Source: Nitratidesulfovibrio sp. SRB-5 (GTDB taxonomy: Bacteria; Desulfobacterota; Desulfovibrionia; Desulfovibrionales; Desulfovibrionaceae). Taken from it: DNA of 64,000 nucleotides. The notes under the pieces were generated by a model, which ran no database searches, was not told the DNA's origin, and worked only from the letters and a program-made list of their open reading frames with translations. The stretch spans positions 1,514,631 through 1,578,630 of the forward strand of contig NZ_JAIOTY010000002.1 of NCBI RefSeq assembly GCF_019931275.1, in the 5' to 3' direction. Positions 42,105-51,617 of the stretch are shown here, one piece after another. A program made the position numbers and the translations under genes. Numbering within the stretch: position 1 is the first letter of the stretch; the number at the start of each line of letters is the position of its first letter.

Positions 42105-42140
42105 GATGGGGGCGTTCCGCAGGGAACGCCCCCATTTTTT
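42105..42140 (+). terminator. Strong terminator after lpxR
   Basis: ATGGGGGCGTTCC pairs with GGAACGCCCCCAT across a short loop, followed by six T residues. Confidence 0.85.
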
Positions 42141-42598
42141 GCGCCATCCCGTTGTTGCGCACGCGATAAAGACATGGGGTGGAATGTATTCAACATTGCA
42201 TGCATATGGCACGCTGCAAAGAAGATTATCTACTGTTGTTTCATGTATTATGTATTTCAATATGTATGTTTTTACATTGAATTTGTGATTGAATATGTCG
42301 ATGCTTATGCATTTTGCTAAAATATTTATTGCGAATTGTTGTAGTATGCATTGAATTTATTTTAATTGATGTTAAATGTGCAGATGGTCTGACGCTTTTT
42401 GAGGGTTGCGGCAACGCTCTGCATTTTTTTGGATGTGCGTTTCATGTTTTTTGAATGACCAAACGATAAAAAAACCTCCTCTCCACTCGTCATGTGGCAG
42501 GGTGTGTTGCGGGCTTCCGTTTTTGTCACACCATGATTTATAACAGTGATTGCCCGCCTTGGACTGGCTACAATATTATAGACAAAAAAGTAGGCGAG
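42141..42598. other. AT-rich island upstream of the XRE regulator
   Basis: From about 42170 to 42480 the sequence is strongly AT-rich compared with its flanks. ATGCAT occurs at 42200, 42307 and 42346, as in the island at 800-1080. TTGCCC (42550-42555) and TATTAT (42574-42579), 18 bp apart, may be the promoter of the regulator. No gene is seen. Confidence 0.6.
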
Positions 42599-43612
42599 AT
42601 GGGCAGGTTATTAGGAAAACTCCTCAGAGAGGCACGCCTGGAGCGATCCGTTGGCGGCAAGCCGCTGTCCATCCGCCAATTGGCCGACCGGCTGGGGGTG
42701 CACCATTCCTACCTCAGTCGCATTGAACGGGGCGACGGAGTCTGCCTGAAGCCGGAACGGCTGATGCTGCTTGCCGATCTGCTGGGGCTGGACAGGTACT
42801 TCATGCTCGCGGTGGCGGGCATCGTGCCTGAAAGGCTGCGCGAAGCCATCTACGACCACCGCGATGCGTTCACCATGTTCATTCGTTGTGTCCTGCGCGA
42901 CGAGCCGCGTGTGGCAGGCGAGGCGAACGTGACGAACGGGGCGGGGGGATCGTTCGCCAGTGCCGGAGCCGGGTATCCGTACTGGAGCATTCCCTATGCC
43001 GATGGTGCGGAACTGCTGCGTGGCCTGGTGGGAGCCATGTCGGGCGAAGGGTGGATCGTCTCGCGGATGGCCCAGGACCGCATGGCTGTTCAGTTGTCCA
43101 GATGCGATCTGCCGTTTTGCGACATTGATCTGCGACGCGGTGTCGTCACCACCGCCGGGGTGCGCAGCCTGCGGGTCTACCTGGGGCGATGCGGCACGGA
43201 TGGCGGCGTTGCCCGTGTCTATCGGTCGCGTCGCGTGGTGACCGATAGCCTTGGCTCCATGGTTTCCATGCTGGGCCGCATGCGCCATGCCATGGGGGCC
43301 TGGGTGCGGGTGGTGGACGGCTTCGACATGGTGGTTTTTGACAGCCACGAGCAGGAGCCGTTGCGCAAGGACTTTCGGCATGGCGCCGGGCACGGCATGC
43401 GACGCCAGGGGCGGGATGGCTGCATGGTTGGCGAGCCTGATCGCCCCGGGCAGTGCATCCTTTTCGAGTGTCTGGCAAGACGGTGCGCCGGCACGCACGA
43501 AAGCCGCCTGCGTTACGAGCATGCCCTCGGCAAACTGGCCATGTCGGCCCATGCGTTCTTTCCATGGGATGAGATGGAAGCGTTTCTGTACATCATCGTG
43601 CTGACGCATTGA
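42599..43612 (+). CDS. XRE-family transcriptional regulator
   Basis: The 337-residue protein starts with a Cro/C1-type helix-turn-helix (residues about 4-65: LSIRQLADRLGVHHSYLSRIERGDG). The large C-terminal region has no recognised domain but contains several Cys and His residues (for example CDLPFCDID). ATG 42599 is chosen because it starts the HTH at its usual position and lies just after a possible -10. The frame stays open to 42494, but that part is AT-rich leader. Codon use is slightly less GC3-biased than in neighbours, which fits an accessory gene. Confidence 0.8.
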   Translation: MGRLLGKLLREARLERSVGGKPLSIRQLADRLGVHHSYLSRIERGDGVCLKPERLMLLADLLGLDRYFMLAVAGIVPERLREAIYDHRDAFTMFIRCVLRDEPRVAGEANVTNGAGGSFASAGAGYPYWSIPYADGAELLRGLVGAMSGEGWIVSRMAQDRMAVQLSRCDLPFCDIDLRRGVVTTAGVRSLRVYLGRCGTDGGVARVYRSRRVVTDSLGSMVSMLGRMRHAMGAWVRVVDGFDMVVFDSHEQEPLRKDFRHGAGHGMRRQGRDGCMVGEPDRPGQCILFECLARRCAGTHESRLRYEHALGKLAMSAHAFFPWDEMEAFLYIIVLTH

Positions 43613-43732
43613 TGTTCATACCTGTCCTTGTGCGCTTCCGATCCTGCCGGAGCCGGAAGCGAACCATGAGCGGATTTGGAGCGGAGGCGGGTTTTCCCGT
43701 ACATTCAGCACAATCAGCAAGTCGGGGGTTTC

Positions 43733-45511
43733 ATGAACAATTTCAATGTTGGTGCCAGGCTGATAGCCGGATTCATTGTTGTTTCGCTGCTGACGTTGAT
43801 CACCGCAGGTTCCGGGTATCTGGCCATCGAGAATGCCGCCGAAAGCCTGCGCGAGGTCAACGAGGAAATGCTGCCCGCCGTGGCGCATACCGGCAGCATC
43901 GAACTGGCCATGCGCAGCATCGTGGTGGCCCAGCGCACCCTGATGATGGAACAGCTGTCCAAGGCCGACCGTGACCGCCAGCGAGAGGACATCCGTCTCG
44001 CCCGAGAGGTCATCGCCAGGTCGCGGGGCGAGATGGACAGGCTGCACCATTCGCGCGCCGTGCAGGAAAAGTGGTCTGCCTTCGTCGCCACGCTGGATTC
44101 CGTGCGCATCACCAATGATGAAATAATGGCGGCCATCCAGGAGTGGGAACGTGACATCGCCGATCAGGGGCGCATGGACCGGGCGGCTGAACTGGTCACC
44201 GGCAAGGGGGTGCAGGCCAACATTCGACTGGCCGAGGCTGGCGCTGCGGTGCAGGAGGCCGTGCGGGTAGAGGCGCGTGCCGCGCGGGCAGAGAGCGCGG
44301 CCGAAGCACGCACCGCGAACAAGACCGCCATTGCTCTGGGGGTGGGGGCTCCGTTGTTGTCGCTGCTGTTCGGTTTTCTCATTTCGCGGTCCATCACCCG
44401 TCCGTTGGGCGGGGCCGTGTCGTTTGCGCAACTGGTGGCGGGCGGCAACTTGGGCGCGCAACTGGCGGTGCGCGGACGCGACGAGATAGGCAGGCTGGCC
44501 GACGCCCTGCGGGTGATGGTGGACACCCTGAAGGCCAAGATCGCCGAGGCCGAAGACAAGAGCGAGCAGGCAGCCCGCAAGGAACAGGAGGCCCTGGTCG
44601 CCATGCGCGAGGCGGAGGAAGCCCGCAAGCAGGCGGAAAGCGCCAAGCGCGAGGGGATGTTGCAGGCTGCGGCGCAGGTGGAGGGCGCGGTGGAGGTGGT
44701 GTCGTCGGCGTCCGAAGAGCTTTCCGCCCAGATCGAGCAGGCCGACCGGGGTGCCGAGGAGCAGGCCAAGCGCGTATCCGAGACGGCCACGGCCATGGAG
44801 GAAATGAACGCCAGCGTGCTGGAGGTTGCCCGCAACGCAGGCGACACGGCGGAGGTTTCCGACACGGCCCGCGCCAAGGCCGCCCATGGCGCGGCGCTGG
44901 TGGAGCGGGTGGTGGGCACCATTGATGCCGTGCGGCGGCAGTCGCTGGACCTCAAGGCCGACATGGAAGACCTGGGCCGCCAGGCGGAATCCATCGGTGC
45001 GATCATGAACGTGATCAGCGACATTGCCGACCAGACCAACCTGCTGGCGCTGAATGCGGCCATCGAGGCGGCGCGGGCTGGTGACGCCGGGCGCGGATTC
45101 GCCGTGGTGGCCGACGAGGTGCGCAAGCTGGCCGAAAAGACCATGCATGCCACCGTGCAGGTGGGCGAGGCCATCCGCGGCGTGCAGCAGGGCACCCGCA
45201 AGAACATGGAGAACGTGGACCGCTCGGTGCAGGGCATCGAGGAATCCACCCAACTGGTGCGCCAGTCGGGCGAGGCGCTGGGCGAGATCGTGCGGCTGGT
45301 GGAAACGGCCAGTGACCAGGTGCGCTCCATCGCCACGGCCTCGGAACAGCAGTCGTCGGCCAGCGAGGAGATCAACCACGCCGTGGAGCAGGTAAGCACC
45401 ATTTCCGGCGAGACGGCGCAAGCCATGCGCGAATCGGCTCGGGCCGTGTCCGCCCTGGCGGAGCAGGCCCAGGTGCTGAAGCGCCTGGTGGACGAGATGA
45501 AGGCGGCATGA
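43733..45511 (+). CDS. Methyl-accepting chemotaxis protein with 4HB-type sensor
   Basis: The 592-residue receptor has transmembrane helices at about 10-32 and 190-212, flanking a periplasmic four-helix-bundle domain. A HAMP domain follows (about 212-265), then a coiled-coil signalling domain with the CheA/CheW-contact hairpin [20 protein letters not shown] and [18 protein letters not shown]. It has no C-terminal CheR/CheB docking pentapeptide. ATG 43733 gives the normal N-terminus. The ligand is unknown. It follows the XRE gene by 120 bases. Confidence 0.92.
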   Translation: MNNFNVGARLIAGFIVVSLLTLITAGSGYLAIENAAESLREVNEEMLPAVAHTGSIELAMRSIVVAQRTLMMEQLSKADRDRQREDIRLAREVIARSRGEMDRLHHSRAVQEKWSAFVATLDSVRITNDEIMAAIQEWERDIADQGRMDRAAELVTGKGVQANIRLAEAGAAVQEAVRVEARAARAESAAEARTANKTAIALGVGAPLLSLLFGFLISRSITRPLGGAVSFAQLVAGGNLGAQLAVRGRDEIGRLADALRVMVDTLKAKIAEAEDKSEQAARKEQEALVAMREAEEARKQAESAKREGMLQAAAQVEGAVEVVSSASEELSAQIEQADRGAEEQAKRVSETATAMEEMNASVLEVARNAGDTAEVSDTARAKAAHGAALVERVVGTIDAVRRQSLDLKADMEDLGRQAESIGAIMNVISDIADQTNLLALNAAIEAARAGDAGRGFAVVADEVRKLAEKTMHATVQVGEAIRGVQQGTRKNMENVDRSVQGIEESTQLVRQSGEALGEIVRLVETASDQVRSIATASEQQSSASEEINHAVEQVSTISGETAQAMRESARAVSALAEQAQVLKRLVDEMKAA

Positions 45512-45542
45512 CCCCCGCACCATGAAACAGGGATGCCAATGA

Positions 45543-45582
45543 AAACGGGCCGCCCTTCCGTGCAGGAGGGGCGGCCCGTTGT
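45543..45582. terminator. Bidirectional terminator between mcp and hemC
   Basis: AACGGGCCGCCC pairs with GGGCGGCCCGTT. On the minus strand gttttc follows the stem. It separates two convergent genes. Confidence 0.7.
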
Positions 45583-45640
45583 GCTTGCAATCGAAAACCG
45601 GATCGTACCGGCGGCAAGGGCGGGGCAGGGCTGAACCGGC

Positions 45641-46594
45641 CTAGTTCACCGCCTCGCCGCTGCCGTACACCTCGGCCAGGATTTCCCCGGCGCCGTCGGC
45701 CACCAGTTGCGCGGCAAGGTCCAGGCCGATCTGGCGGGCCTGCGCGCCGTCGGGGGCGCTGACGCCGTTCATGGTGCGGCGGATCACCCGCGCGCCGGTC
45801 AGGTCGGCCACAAGGCCTTCCAGGGCAAAGGTGTCGGCGCCGGTCATCACGGCGTGCCCGGCAATGGGCACCTGGCAGCCGCCCTGCAACCCGGCCAGGA
45901 AGCCGCGTTCGGCCTCCACGCGGATGCGGGTGGGGGTATGTTCCATGAAGGCCAGCAGTTCGTGCAGGTCTGCCCGGTCGCCCCGGAACTCGATGCCCAG
46001 CGCGCCCTGCCCCACGGCGGGCAGGAAGGCGGGCGGACCCAGCACTTCGCTTTTGGGCGCGGAAAGGCCAAGGCGCTTCATGCCGGCGGTGGCCATGATG
46101 ATGGCGTCGAACTGGCCCTCGGAAAGCTTGCGCAACCGGGTGTCCACGTTGCCGCGCAGGGAGACCACGTTCAGGTCCGGGCGCAGGGCCAGCAACTGCG
46201 ACTGGCGGCGCAGGCTGCTGGTGCCCACGGTGGCCCCGTGGGGCAGGGCGGCCAGCGAGTCGTGGTGCACGGACAGGAAGGTGTCGGACGGCTCCTCGCG
46301 TTCGGGAATGATGCCCAGCACCAGTCCCTCCGGCAGTTCCATGGGCACGTCCTTCATGCTGTGCACGGCCAGGTCGGCCCGGCCATCCAGCAGCGCCTCT
46401 TCGATTTCCTTCACGAACAGGCCCTTGCCGCCCACCTTGGCCAGCGGCACGTCGAGGATGATGTCCCCACGGGTCTTCAGGACCAGCAGTTCCACCGAAA
46501 CGCCGGTGTGTCGGCCTTCGATGCAGGATTTGACGTGTTCGGCCTGCCACAGGGCCAGCTTGCTGCCACGGGTGGCGATGACGAGTTTCTTCAT
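45641..46594 (-). CDS. hemC: Hydroxymethylbilane synthase (porphobilinogen deaminase)
   Basis: HemC polymerises four porphobilinogens into hydroxymethylbilane for haem, sirohaem and cobalamin. The 317-residue sequence has [54 protein letters not shown] and the dipyrromethane cofactor Cys240 in [13 protein letters not shown] 46594 matches the family start; the frame continues upstream without conserved sequence. The FmdB gene lies just upstream. Confidence 0.97.
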   Translation of the reverse strand: MKKLVIATRGSKLALWQAEHVKSCIEGRHTGVSVELLVLKTRGDIILDVPLAKVGGKGLFVKEIEEALLDGRADLAVHSMKDVPMELPEGLVLGIIPEREEPSDTFLSVHHDSLAALPHGATVGTSSLRRQSQLLALRPDLNVVSLRGNVDTRLRKLSEGQFDAIIMATAGMKRLGLSAPKSEVLGPPAFLPAVGQGALGIEFRGDRADLHELLAFMEHTPTRIRVEAERGFLAGLQGGCQVPIAGHAVMTGADTFALEGLVADLTGARVIRRTMNGVSAPDGAQARQIGLDLAAQLVADGAGEILAEVYGSGEAVN

Positions 46595-46637
46595 GTGGTT
46601 GCGCGCGGTGAGAGGATGATGTCGTGGGCGTGTGCCA

Positions 46638-46874
46638 CTAGTTGCATGTGGAGCAGTTGCCGCCCGAACACCCGGAACAGCCGCCACGGCTGGACTTGGG
46701 GAAGGTCACGGTCTGCCCCACGCGCGAAGGCGCGGGCATCTTGAAGCAGGCGCAGGACAGCTGCTTTTCGGTACGGGCGGAACCGCAGGCCGGGCAGGGG
46801 GGCAGGTCGTCACCAAAGACGAGTTCCTCGAACTTCTTGCCGCAGGCGGTGCATTCGTATTCATAGATGGGCAT
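46638..46874 (-). CDS. FmdB-family zinc-ribbon protein
   Basis: The 78-residue protein begins [19 protein letters not shown] and has a second knuckle PPCPACGSA, the typical FmdB/CxxC_CXXC_SSSS pattern. It ends with a Gly/Ser/Cys-rich tail ([15 protein letters not shown]) that is common in the family. GGAGGAG precedes ATG 46874. Its role is unknown; it is 44 bases upstream of hemC and may be cotranscribed. Confidence 0.9.
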   Translation of the reverse strand: MPIYEYECTACGKKFEELVFGDDLPPCPACGSARTEKQLSCACFKMPAPSRVGQTVTFPKSSRGGCSGCSGGNCSTCN

Positions 46875-47012
46875 GATGCGTGTCTCCTCCAAAGGCGGTG
46901 CGAAATGCTTCCCGGTCGTGGCCCATGCGTGCCGCATGGCGTGGTGCCAGGCGTGCCGGGCGTGCGGCGCGGGATGGAAATTCGTTCGGCGTGCGCGGAC
47001 CGCAAAGGGCGC

Positions 47013-47639
47013 CTATTCCGGCGCCTTGCCTTCCAGGTACGGTTGCAGGGCCAGCACGTTCTCGAACAGGAAATGGTCGGTCAACTGGCACAGCAGGTGG
47101 CCCACGGTGATGTGGATTTCCTGCACCAGCGGGGTGCGCCGGTCGGAAACGTCCAGCAGGTAGTCGCACAGCGCGGCCATTTCGCCGCCGCCGCGCCCGG
47201 TCATGCCCACGGTGGTCACGCCCTTTTCGCGCGCGGCCTTGAAGGCCAGCACCACGTTGGGGCTGTTGCCGGAGGTGGAAATGCCCACCAGCATGTCGCC
47301 GGGCTGTCCCAGTGCCTGCACCTGCTTCTGGAAGACCTGCTCGAAGCCGTAGTCGTTGCCTATGGCGGTAAGTATCGAGCTGTCGGTGGTCAAGGCCAGC
47401 GCGGGCAGGGGGGGGCGCTCCATCATGAAGCGGTTGACGAATTCGGCGGCCAGGTGCTGGGCGTCGGCGGCACTGCCGCCGTTGCCGCAGAACATGATCT
47501 TGCGGCCACGGGCAAGGGTGAGGGCCATCTGGAGGGCCAGTTCCACCACGCGGTCGGCGTTCTGCTGGAAATAGCGTTCACGAAGCCTGGCACCTTCGGT
47601 GGCGTGTTCGAGCACGATCTGGCGGGCGTTGTCGGTCAT
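47013..47639 (-). CDS. gmhA: Sedoheptulose-7-phosphate isomerase (SIS domain)
   Basis: GmhA converts sedoheptulose 7-phosphate to D-glycero-D-manno-heptose 7-phosphate, the first step to ADP-heptose for LPS core. The 208-residue sequence has FCGNGGSAADAQHLAAEFVNRF, TDSSILTAIGNDYGFEQVF and GISTSGNSPNVVLAF. A DnaA initiator-associating (DiaA) homologue is an alternative, but the match to GmhA is better. It fits with the GT9 heptosyltransferase at 8.5 kb. Confidence 0.9.
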   Translation of the reverse strand: MTDNARQIVLEHATEGARLRERYFQQNADRVVELALQMALTLARGRKIMFCGNGGSAADAQHLAAEFVNRFMMERPPLPALALTTDSSILTAIGNDYGFEQVFQKQVQALGQPGDMLVGISTSGNSPNVVLAFKAAREKGVTTVGMTGRGGGEMAALCDYLLDVSDRRTPLVQEIHITVGHLLCQLTDHFLFENVLALQPYLEGKAPE

Positions 47640-47930
47640 GGAGCGGTGAATACCTCTGCGGCGGCCATGCGGCCAACCCGTGGATGTTGCGGAACCACTC
47701 GGCAGTATACCAAATGGCCGGGCGTGACAACCGTGGGGCGCGAGCGGGGCGGCGACTGTGCGGGCGCCCAGCACGTGTGGGGCGCGAAGTCCTGGCCCGT
47801 CCTGCCGGTGCGCCACCATCCGTCCCGTGCCCGTTTTCGCGTCCGTCCCGCACCCGTCCCGCGCGCATCCCGCGAGCCATTCGCGCGGTTATTTCTTGAA
47901 GGCGCGGTCTCTTTCCTCTAGGAACACTCC
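47640..47930. other. Divergent gmhA/nadK intergenic region
   Basis: No gene is supported. Repeats of cgtcccg-type units run from about 47818 to 47875, similar in style to those at 191-232. Confidence 0.45.
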
Positions 47931-48782
47931 ATGCACACCGCGCTTCGTTCCATTCTCATCGTCACCAAGTCGGGCCACCGCGAGGCGGAGGCCCTTGGCG
48001 AACGCATGCGCGCCTGGCTGGCCGCGCGTGGCCTTTCGGCGCGCGTGGTGGAGAACACGGGCGATGCCGTGTCGCTGGCCGTGGCCGGGCAGGAATGCAG
48101 CCTGGCCCTGGTGCTGGGCGGCGATGGCACCATCCTTGGCGTGGCCCGGCGGCTGCTGGGCTCCGGGGTGCCCCTGCTGGGCGTGAACCTGGGCAAGGTG
48201 GGCTTTCTGGCAGAGGTGGCCGCCACCCGCTGGGAATCCAGTCTGGAACGGCTGCTGTCCGGCGGCGTCACCGTGCAGGAGCGACTGGCCCTGTCCTTTC
48301 GCGTGGAGCGCGATGGGGCCACGGTGCATTCCGGCGGCGCGGTGAACGACGTGGTCATCAATCGCGGCATCCTGGCGCGGGTCATCAACCTGGACCTGCG
48401 CGTGGGGTCCGAGCGGCTGGGCGAACTGCGCGCCGACGGGCTGATCGTTTCCACCCCCACCGGGGCCACGGGCTATTCCGTGTCCGCGCGCGGGCCGCTG
48501 GTGCATCCGCAACTGCACGTGTACACGGTGACGCCCATCTGCCCGTTTCTGAACAACCTGCTGCCGCTGGTGCTGCCAGGCGAGGCGCGCCTTTCGGTGA
48601 CGGTGCGCGACCGCACCAACGAAGTCTACCTGACCCAGGACGGGCAGGAAGGCTACGCCCTGCAAGCGGGCGACGTGGTGCACGTGGAGCGCGCGCCCGG
48701 CGGCATGCTGTTCGCCACCATCGAGGAACTTTCGTACTACCGCAAGCTGAAGGCCAAGGGGTTCATCAAGGATCAGGCCTAG
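47931..48782 (+). CDS. nadK: NAD kinase
   Basis: The 283-residue enzyme phosphorylates NAD to NADP. It has the diagnostic GGDGT (63-67) in LVLGGDGTILG, VNLGKVGFLAE, the second NAD-binding motif NDVVINRG, and the Gly-rich TPTGATGYSVSARGPLVHP. A GGAAC sequence just upstream is a weak ribosome site. With nadD, it gives the window two genes of NAD(P) synthesis. Confidence 0.96.
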   Translation: MHTALRSILIVTKSGHREAEALGERMRAWLAARGLSARVVENTGDAVSLAVAGQECSLALVLGGDGTILGVARRLLGSGVPLLGVNLGKVGFLAEVAATRWESSLERLLSGGVTVQERLALSFRVERDGATVHSGGAVNDVVINRGILARVINLDLRVGSERLGELRADGLIVSTPTGATGYSVSARGPLVHPQLHVYTVTPICPFLNNLLPLVLPGEARLSVTVRDRTNEVYLTQDGQEGYALQAGDVVHVERAPGGMLFATIEELSYYRKLKAKGFIKDQA

Positions 48783-48932
48783 CGCCGGTCTTCGGGGCCT
48801 GTCCCCGCCCCGTTGGCTGACCTGCCGCGCAGTGCGGCCGCCTTGCGTGCCCGTCCGCTCCGTCTCCGCGACGGCCCTTTGCCGGGGGGCCGCCCCGCCG
48901 TGCCACCCGGCCCCGCCGATACTGAGGTTGCC

Positions 48933-50678
48933 ATGCGAAAGCTGCCCGAGTTCGACGCCGTCAGGGACATCCGCCTGCGCAAGGACCCCTATTTCGACGC
49001 GTGGATCTACAATTTCATGACCGAGAACAATCTCGAACACCTCATGAACCCCACGCTCATCGCCACCCCGGAGCAGTTGCGCTTCATGGTGTCCCTGGCC
49101 GACGACCAGGTCTACGTCCCCTGTTCGGACGACACCTTCCGCCTGCTCACCGCGCAGGACAAGCCCCGCGCGCTGCAGGATCAGTACAACCGCGCGTGGC
49201 GCATCATCATGCGCCTGGTGCGCAGCGCCACCCACATCGAAAAGCAGGTCAAGCGGCGCATCATGCAGTACTGCCGCCACCGCTTCCGCCTGCACATCAG
49301 CCAGCACACCGCCATCCCCTCGCGGGTGGTCAAGCGTTTGACCAGCATCGTGCTTACCCAGTCCGGACAGGAGGACCCGTGGGAAGGCCGCAAGCAGTCC
49401 GCCAACCGCAAGGCCCGCGCCCTGTTGCAGGACCCCGCGTTGCAGCGCCTGCTGCGCCGCCCCCCGGCCACCCTGGACCCGCACCGCGACATCGTGGACA
49501 TGCGCTGGGAACTGGACCTTACGGAACTGGTCCGGCTGCTGCACGTGGCCATGCGTGGCCGCCGCTGGCTGGAATGTCCGCCCTCGCCGCTGGAAGTGGA
49601 ACAGGCGCTGGAGTCGGTGGGCGCGCCTTCCGCCCAGTTGCGCCTGCTGTTCGGCCCGGAAACCGAGCCGCGCAAGAAGATCCTGTACCTGTGCGACGGC
49701 GACGGCGGGGTCATGTTCGACCTGGCCGTCATTCGCGTGCTGCTGCGCATGGGGCACCAGGTGGTGCTGGCCCTGAAGGAAGGGTTCTTCTTCTACGCGC
49801 CCATGATCTGGGACGCGGAGTCCGACCCGGTGCTGAAGGAAGAGATGGAATCCGCCTTCATCCTGCATGACGACCGGGTGACCAAGAACGACCTGTTGCG
49901 CCACCTGCGCGAGCACCGCTTCGTGGTCATTTCCGACGGCACGCGCGAACGGCTGAACCTGTACCGCGCCAGCGTCACCTTTGCCCGCGCCTGGAAGGAA
50001 TGCGACGTGGTTATGGCCAAGGGCTGGCGCGCCGACCATACCTTTTTGCGCACCAGCCACCAGTTCACCCGCGACGTCGTGTGCTTCTGGTGCGACGACG
50101 ACGGGCAGTGCCACATCACCTGCAAGCCCCGCGCGACCGGGGTGCGCAAGTTCACCGAAAAGGACCTGACCGGCAAGGCCGACGAGATCATCGAGGCCAT
50201 GCGCGAGGCGCGCCAGCAGGGCAAGGCGGTGATGTTCTACAGCTGTATCATCGGCTCCATTCCCGGCCAGACCAAGACCGCCATCAACGTCGTGGACACC
50301 TTTGTCCGCCACCTGCGCGAGAAGCTGGACACCACCTTCATCATCAACCCCGCCGAGCACTTCGAGGAAGGCATGGACGGCGACGACCTGATGTTCATGT
50401 GGGAACGGGTCCAGCGCAGCGGCCTCATCGACGTCTGGCGTTTCCAGACCGTTGAGGATATAGAGACGAGCTTCGCGTTGCAGGAACGCAAGGTGCCCTC
50501 GGTGTGGGCGGGCAAGGATTCCACCTACTCCACCGGCTGCACCAAGGAAATGCAGATCGCCCTCGACATGCAGAAGAAGCACCGCGAACTCCAGATCATC
50601 GGCCCGTCGCCGGACAACTTCTTCCGCCGCCGCGAATACGGCGTGGGCAAGTACTTCGACGTGGGCATCAGCGGATAA
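48933..50678 (+). CDS. ARMT1/DUF89-like protein with an unknown N-terminal half
   Basis: The 581-residue protein is divided near residue 245. The C-terminal half resembles the ARMT1/DUF89 metal-dependent phosphatase fold. KILYLCDGDGGVMFDLAVI stands where the family has DNaGEivfD, and VISDGTRERLNLY and CDVVMAKGWRADHTF correspond to the later acidic motifs. The first acid is shifted by the insertion, so activity is uncertain. The N-terminal half (conserved-looking, with QYNRAWRIIMRLVRSATHIEK) matches nothing I know. GAGG precedes ATG 48933. It forms a pair with the DUF4254 gene 20 bases downstream. Confidence 0.75.
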   Translation: MRKLPEFDAVRDIRLRKDPYFDAWIYNFMTENNLEHLMNPTLIATPEQLRFMVSLADDQVYVPCSDDTFRLLTAQDKPRALQDQYNRAWRIIMRLVRSATHIEKQVKRRIMQYCRHRFRLHISQHTAIPSRVVKRLTSIVLTQSGQEDPWEGRKQSANRKARALLQDPALQRLLRRPPATLDPHRDIVDMRWELDLTELVRLLHVAMRGRRWLECPPSPLEVEQALESVGAPSAQLRLLFGPETEPRKKILYLCDGDGGVMFDLAVIRVLLRMGHQVVLALKEGFFFYAPMIWDAESDPVLKEEMESAFILHDDRVTKNDLLRHLREHRFVVISDGTRERLNLYRASVTFARAWKECDVVMAKGWRADHTFLRTSHQFTRDVVCFWCDDDGQCHITCKPRATGVRKFTEKDLTGKADEIIEAMREARQQGKAVMFYSCIIGSIPGQTKTAINVVDTFVRHLREKLDTTFIINPAEHFEEGMDGDDLMFMWERVQRSGLIDVWRFQTVEDIETSFALQERKVPSVWAGKDSTYSTGCTKEMQIALDMQKKHRELQIIGPSPDNFFRRREYGVGKYFDVGISG

Positions 50679-50698
50679 CCCAGCCTCAAGGATACACG

Positions 50699-51367
50699 AT
50701 GCAGACCCTTCATGCCGTGGCAGCGCTGCTCACGGAATGCTTCGACGCCCAGCACAAGGCCACCGCCGACTGGCACGTGGCCGAGCCCCCGGCGCACGAG
50801 CCTGCGCCCGTTGAGACGAACGCGGCGGAGACCGTGGCCGACGCGGCCCTGCTGCACCGGCTGGTGCTGGCCCAGCACCTGATGAACTTCCGCCTGTGGC
50901 ACGTGGAAGACACCGCCCGCCGCACCGACGTGGGCGCCGATGTCATTGCGGACTGCAAGCGCGCCATCGACGGCCTGAACCAGCGCCGCAACGACTACAT
51001 GGAAAAGGTGGACGCCTGCCTGGTGGCGCTGCTGCGCCCGCAACTGCCCGCGCCCGCCCCCGGCCAGCGCCCGCGCCACAACACCGAGTCGCTGGGCATG
51101 GCCGTGGATCGGCTGTCCATCCTCAGCCTGAAGGTCTTCCACATGGAAGAGCAGGCCGAACGCGCCGACGCCGCGCCCGACCATCGCGAACGCTGCGCCG
51201 CCAAGCTGGCCGTGCTGCGTGAGCAGCGCGCCGACCTGGCCCGGGCCGTGCTGGACCTGACCGGGGAGTTCCTGGAAGGCCGCAAGCAGCCCAAGGCCTA
51301 CTACCAGTTCAAGATGTACAACGATCCCAGTCTCAACCCCGAGTTGTACAACAACGCGAAGGGGTAG
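50699..51367 (+). CDS. DUF4254 family protein
   Basis: The 222-residue soluble helical protein has the DUF4254 pattern: NFRLWHVEDTARRTDV, RRNDYMEKVDACL, GMAVDRLSILSLKVFHMEEQ and the C-terminal FKMYNDPSLNPELY. AAGGA precedes ATG 50699. Members in other bacteria often lie beside glycosyltransferases; here the partner is the ARMT1-like gene immediately upstream. Biochemical function is unknown. Confidence 0.85.
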   Translation: MQTLHAVAALLTECFDAQHKATADWHVAEPPAHEPAPVETNAAETVADAALLHRLVLAQHLMNFRLWHVEDTARRTDVGADVIADCKRAIDGLNQRRNDYMEKVDACLVALLRPQLPAPAPGQRPRHNTESLGMAVDRLSILSLKVFHMEEQAERADAAPDHRERCAAKLAVLREQRADLARAVLDLTGEFLEGRKQPKAYYQFKMYNDPSLNPELYNNAKG

Positions 51368-51395
51368 AAGAGGAAGAATTATGAAGAGAATGACC

Positions 51396-51431
51396 GGGGG
51401 AAGGAACCTTTTGGAAAAGGTTCCTTCCCCC
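51396..51431 (+). terminator. Perfect 17-bp hairpin after the DUF4254 gene
   Basis: GGGGGAAGGAACCTTTT (51396-51412) pairs exactly with AAAAGGTTCCTTCCCCC (51415-51431), with only two unpaired bases. It is the first part of a longer intergenic repeat leading to gatB. Confidence 0.65.
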
Positions 51432-51560
51432 GGACCCCCATCCTCCCAAACTTTTTATTTGGGTAAGTTCCCGAGCCAGCCTGGGTGCAAGGGGAATGGG
51501 CCAAAAAGGGGGTGCAGGGGGCGTAGCCCCTTGCCCGCCGGAGGCGTAAAAAACGCACCA
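51432..51560. repeat. Dispersed-type intergenic repeat upstream of gatB
   Basis: The segment has alternating purine-rich and C-rich blocks, with ggacccccatcctcccaaac, ggggcgtagccccttg (hairpin) and gccggaggcgtaaaaaacgc. This composition resembles repetitive terminator/REP-like sequences I associate with Desulfovibrio genomes. Only one copy is visible in this window, so its repetitive nature is inferred. Confidence 0.45.
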
Positions 51561-51617
51561 ATCCAGTACCCATCGGGTGCGGACGCCGTAGCAGACAAGT
51601 AGTTCAGGAGATTCGTC

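Noticed and set aside
42061-42115. tggcatgaaaaagca as a sigma-54 promoter
   Set aside because: The second half lacks the TTGC of the -12 element and it lies inside the lpxR terminator region.
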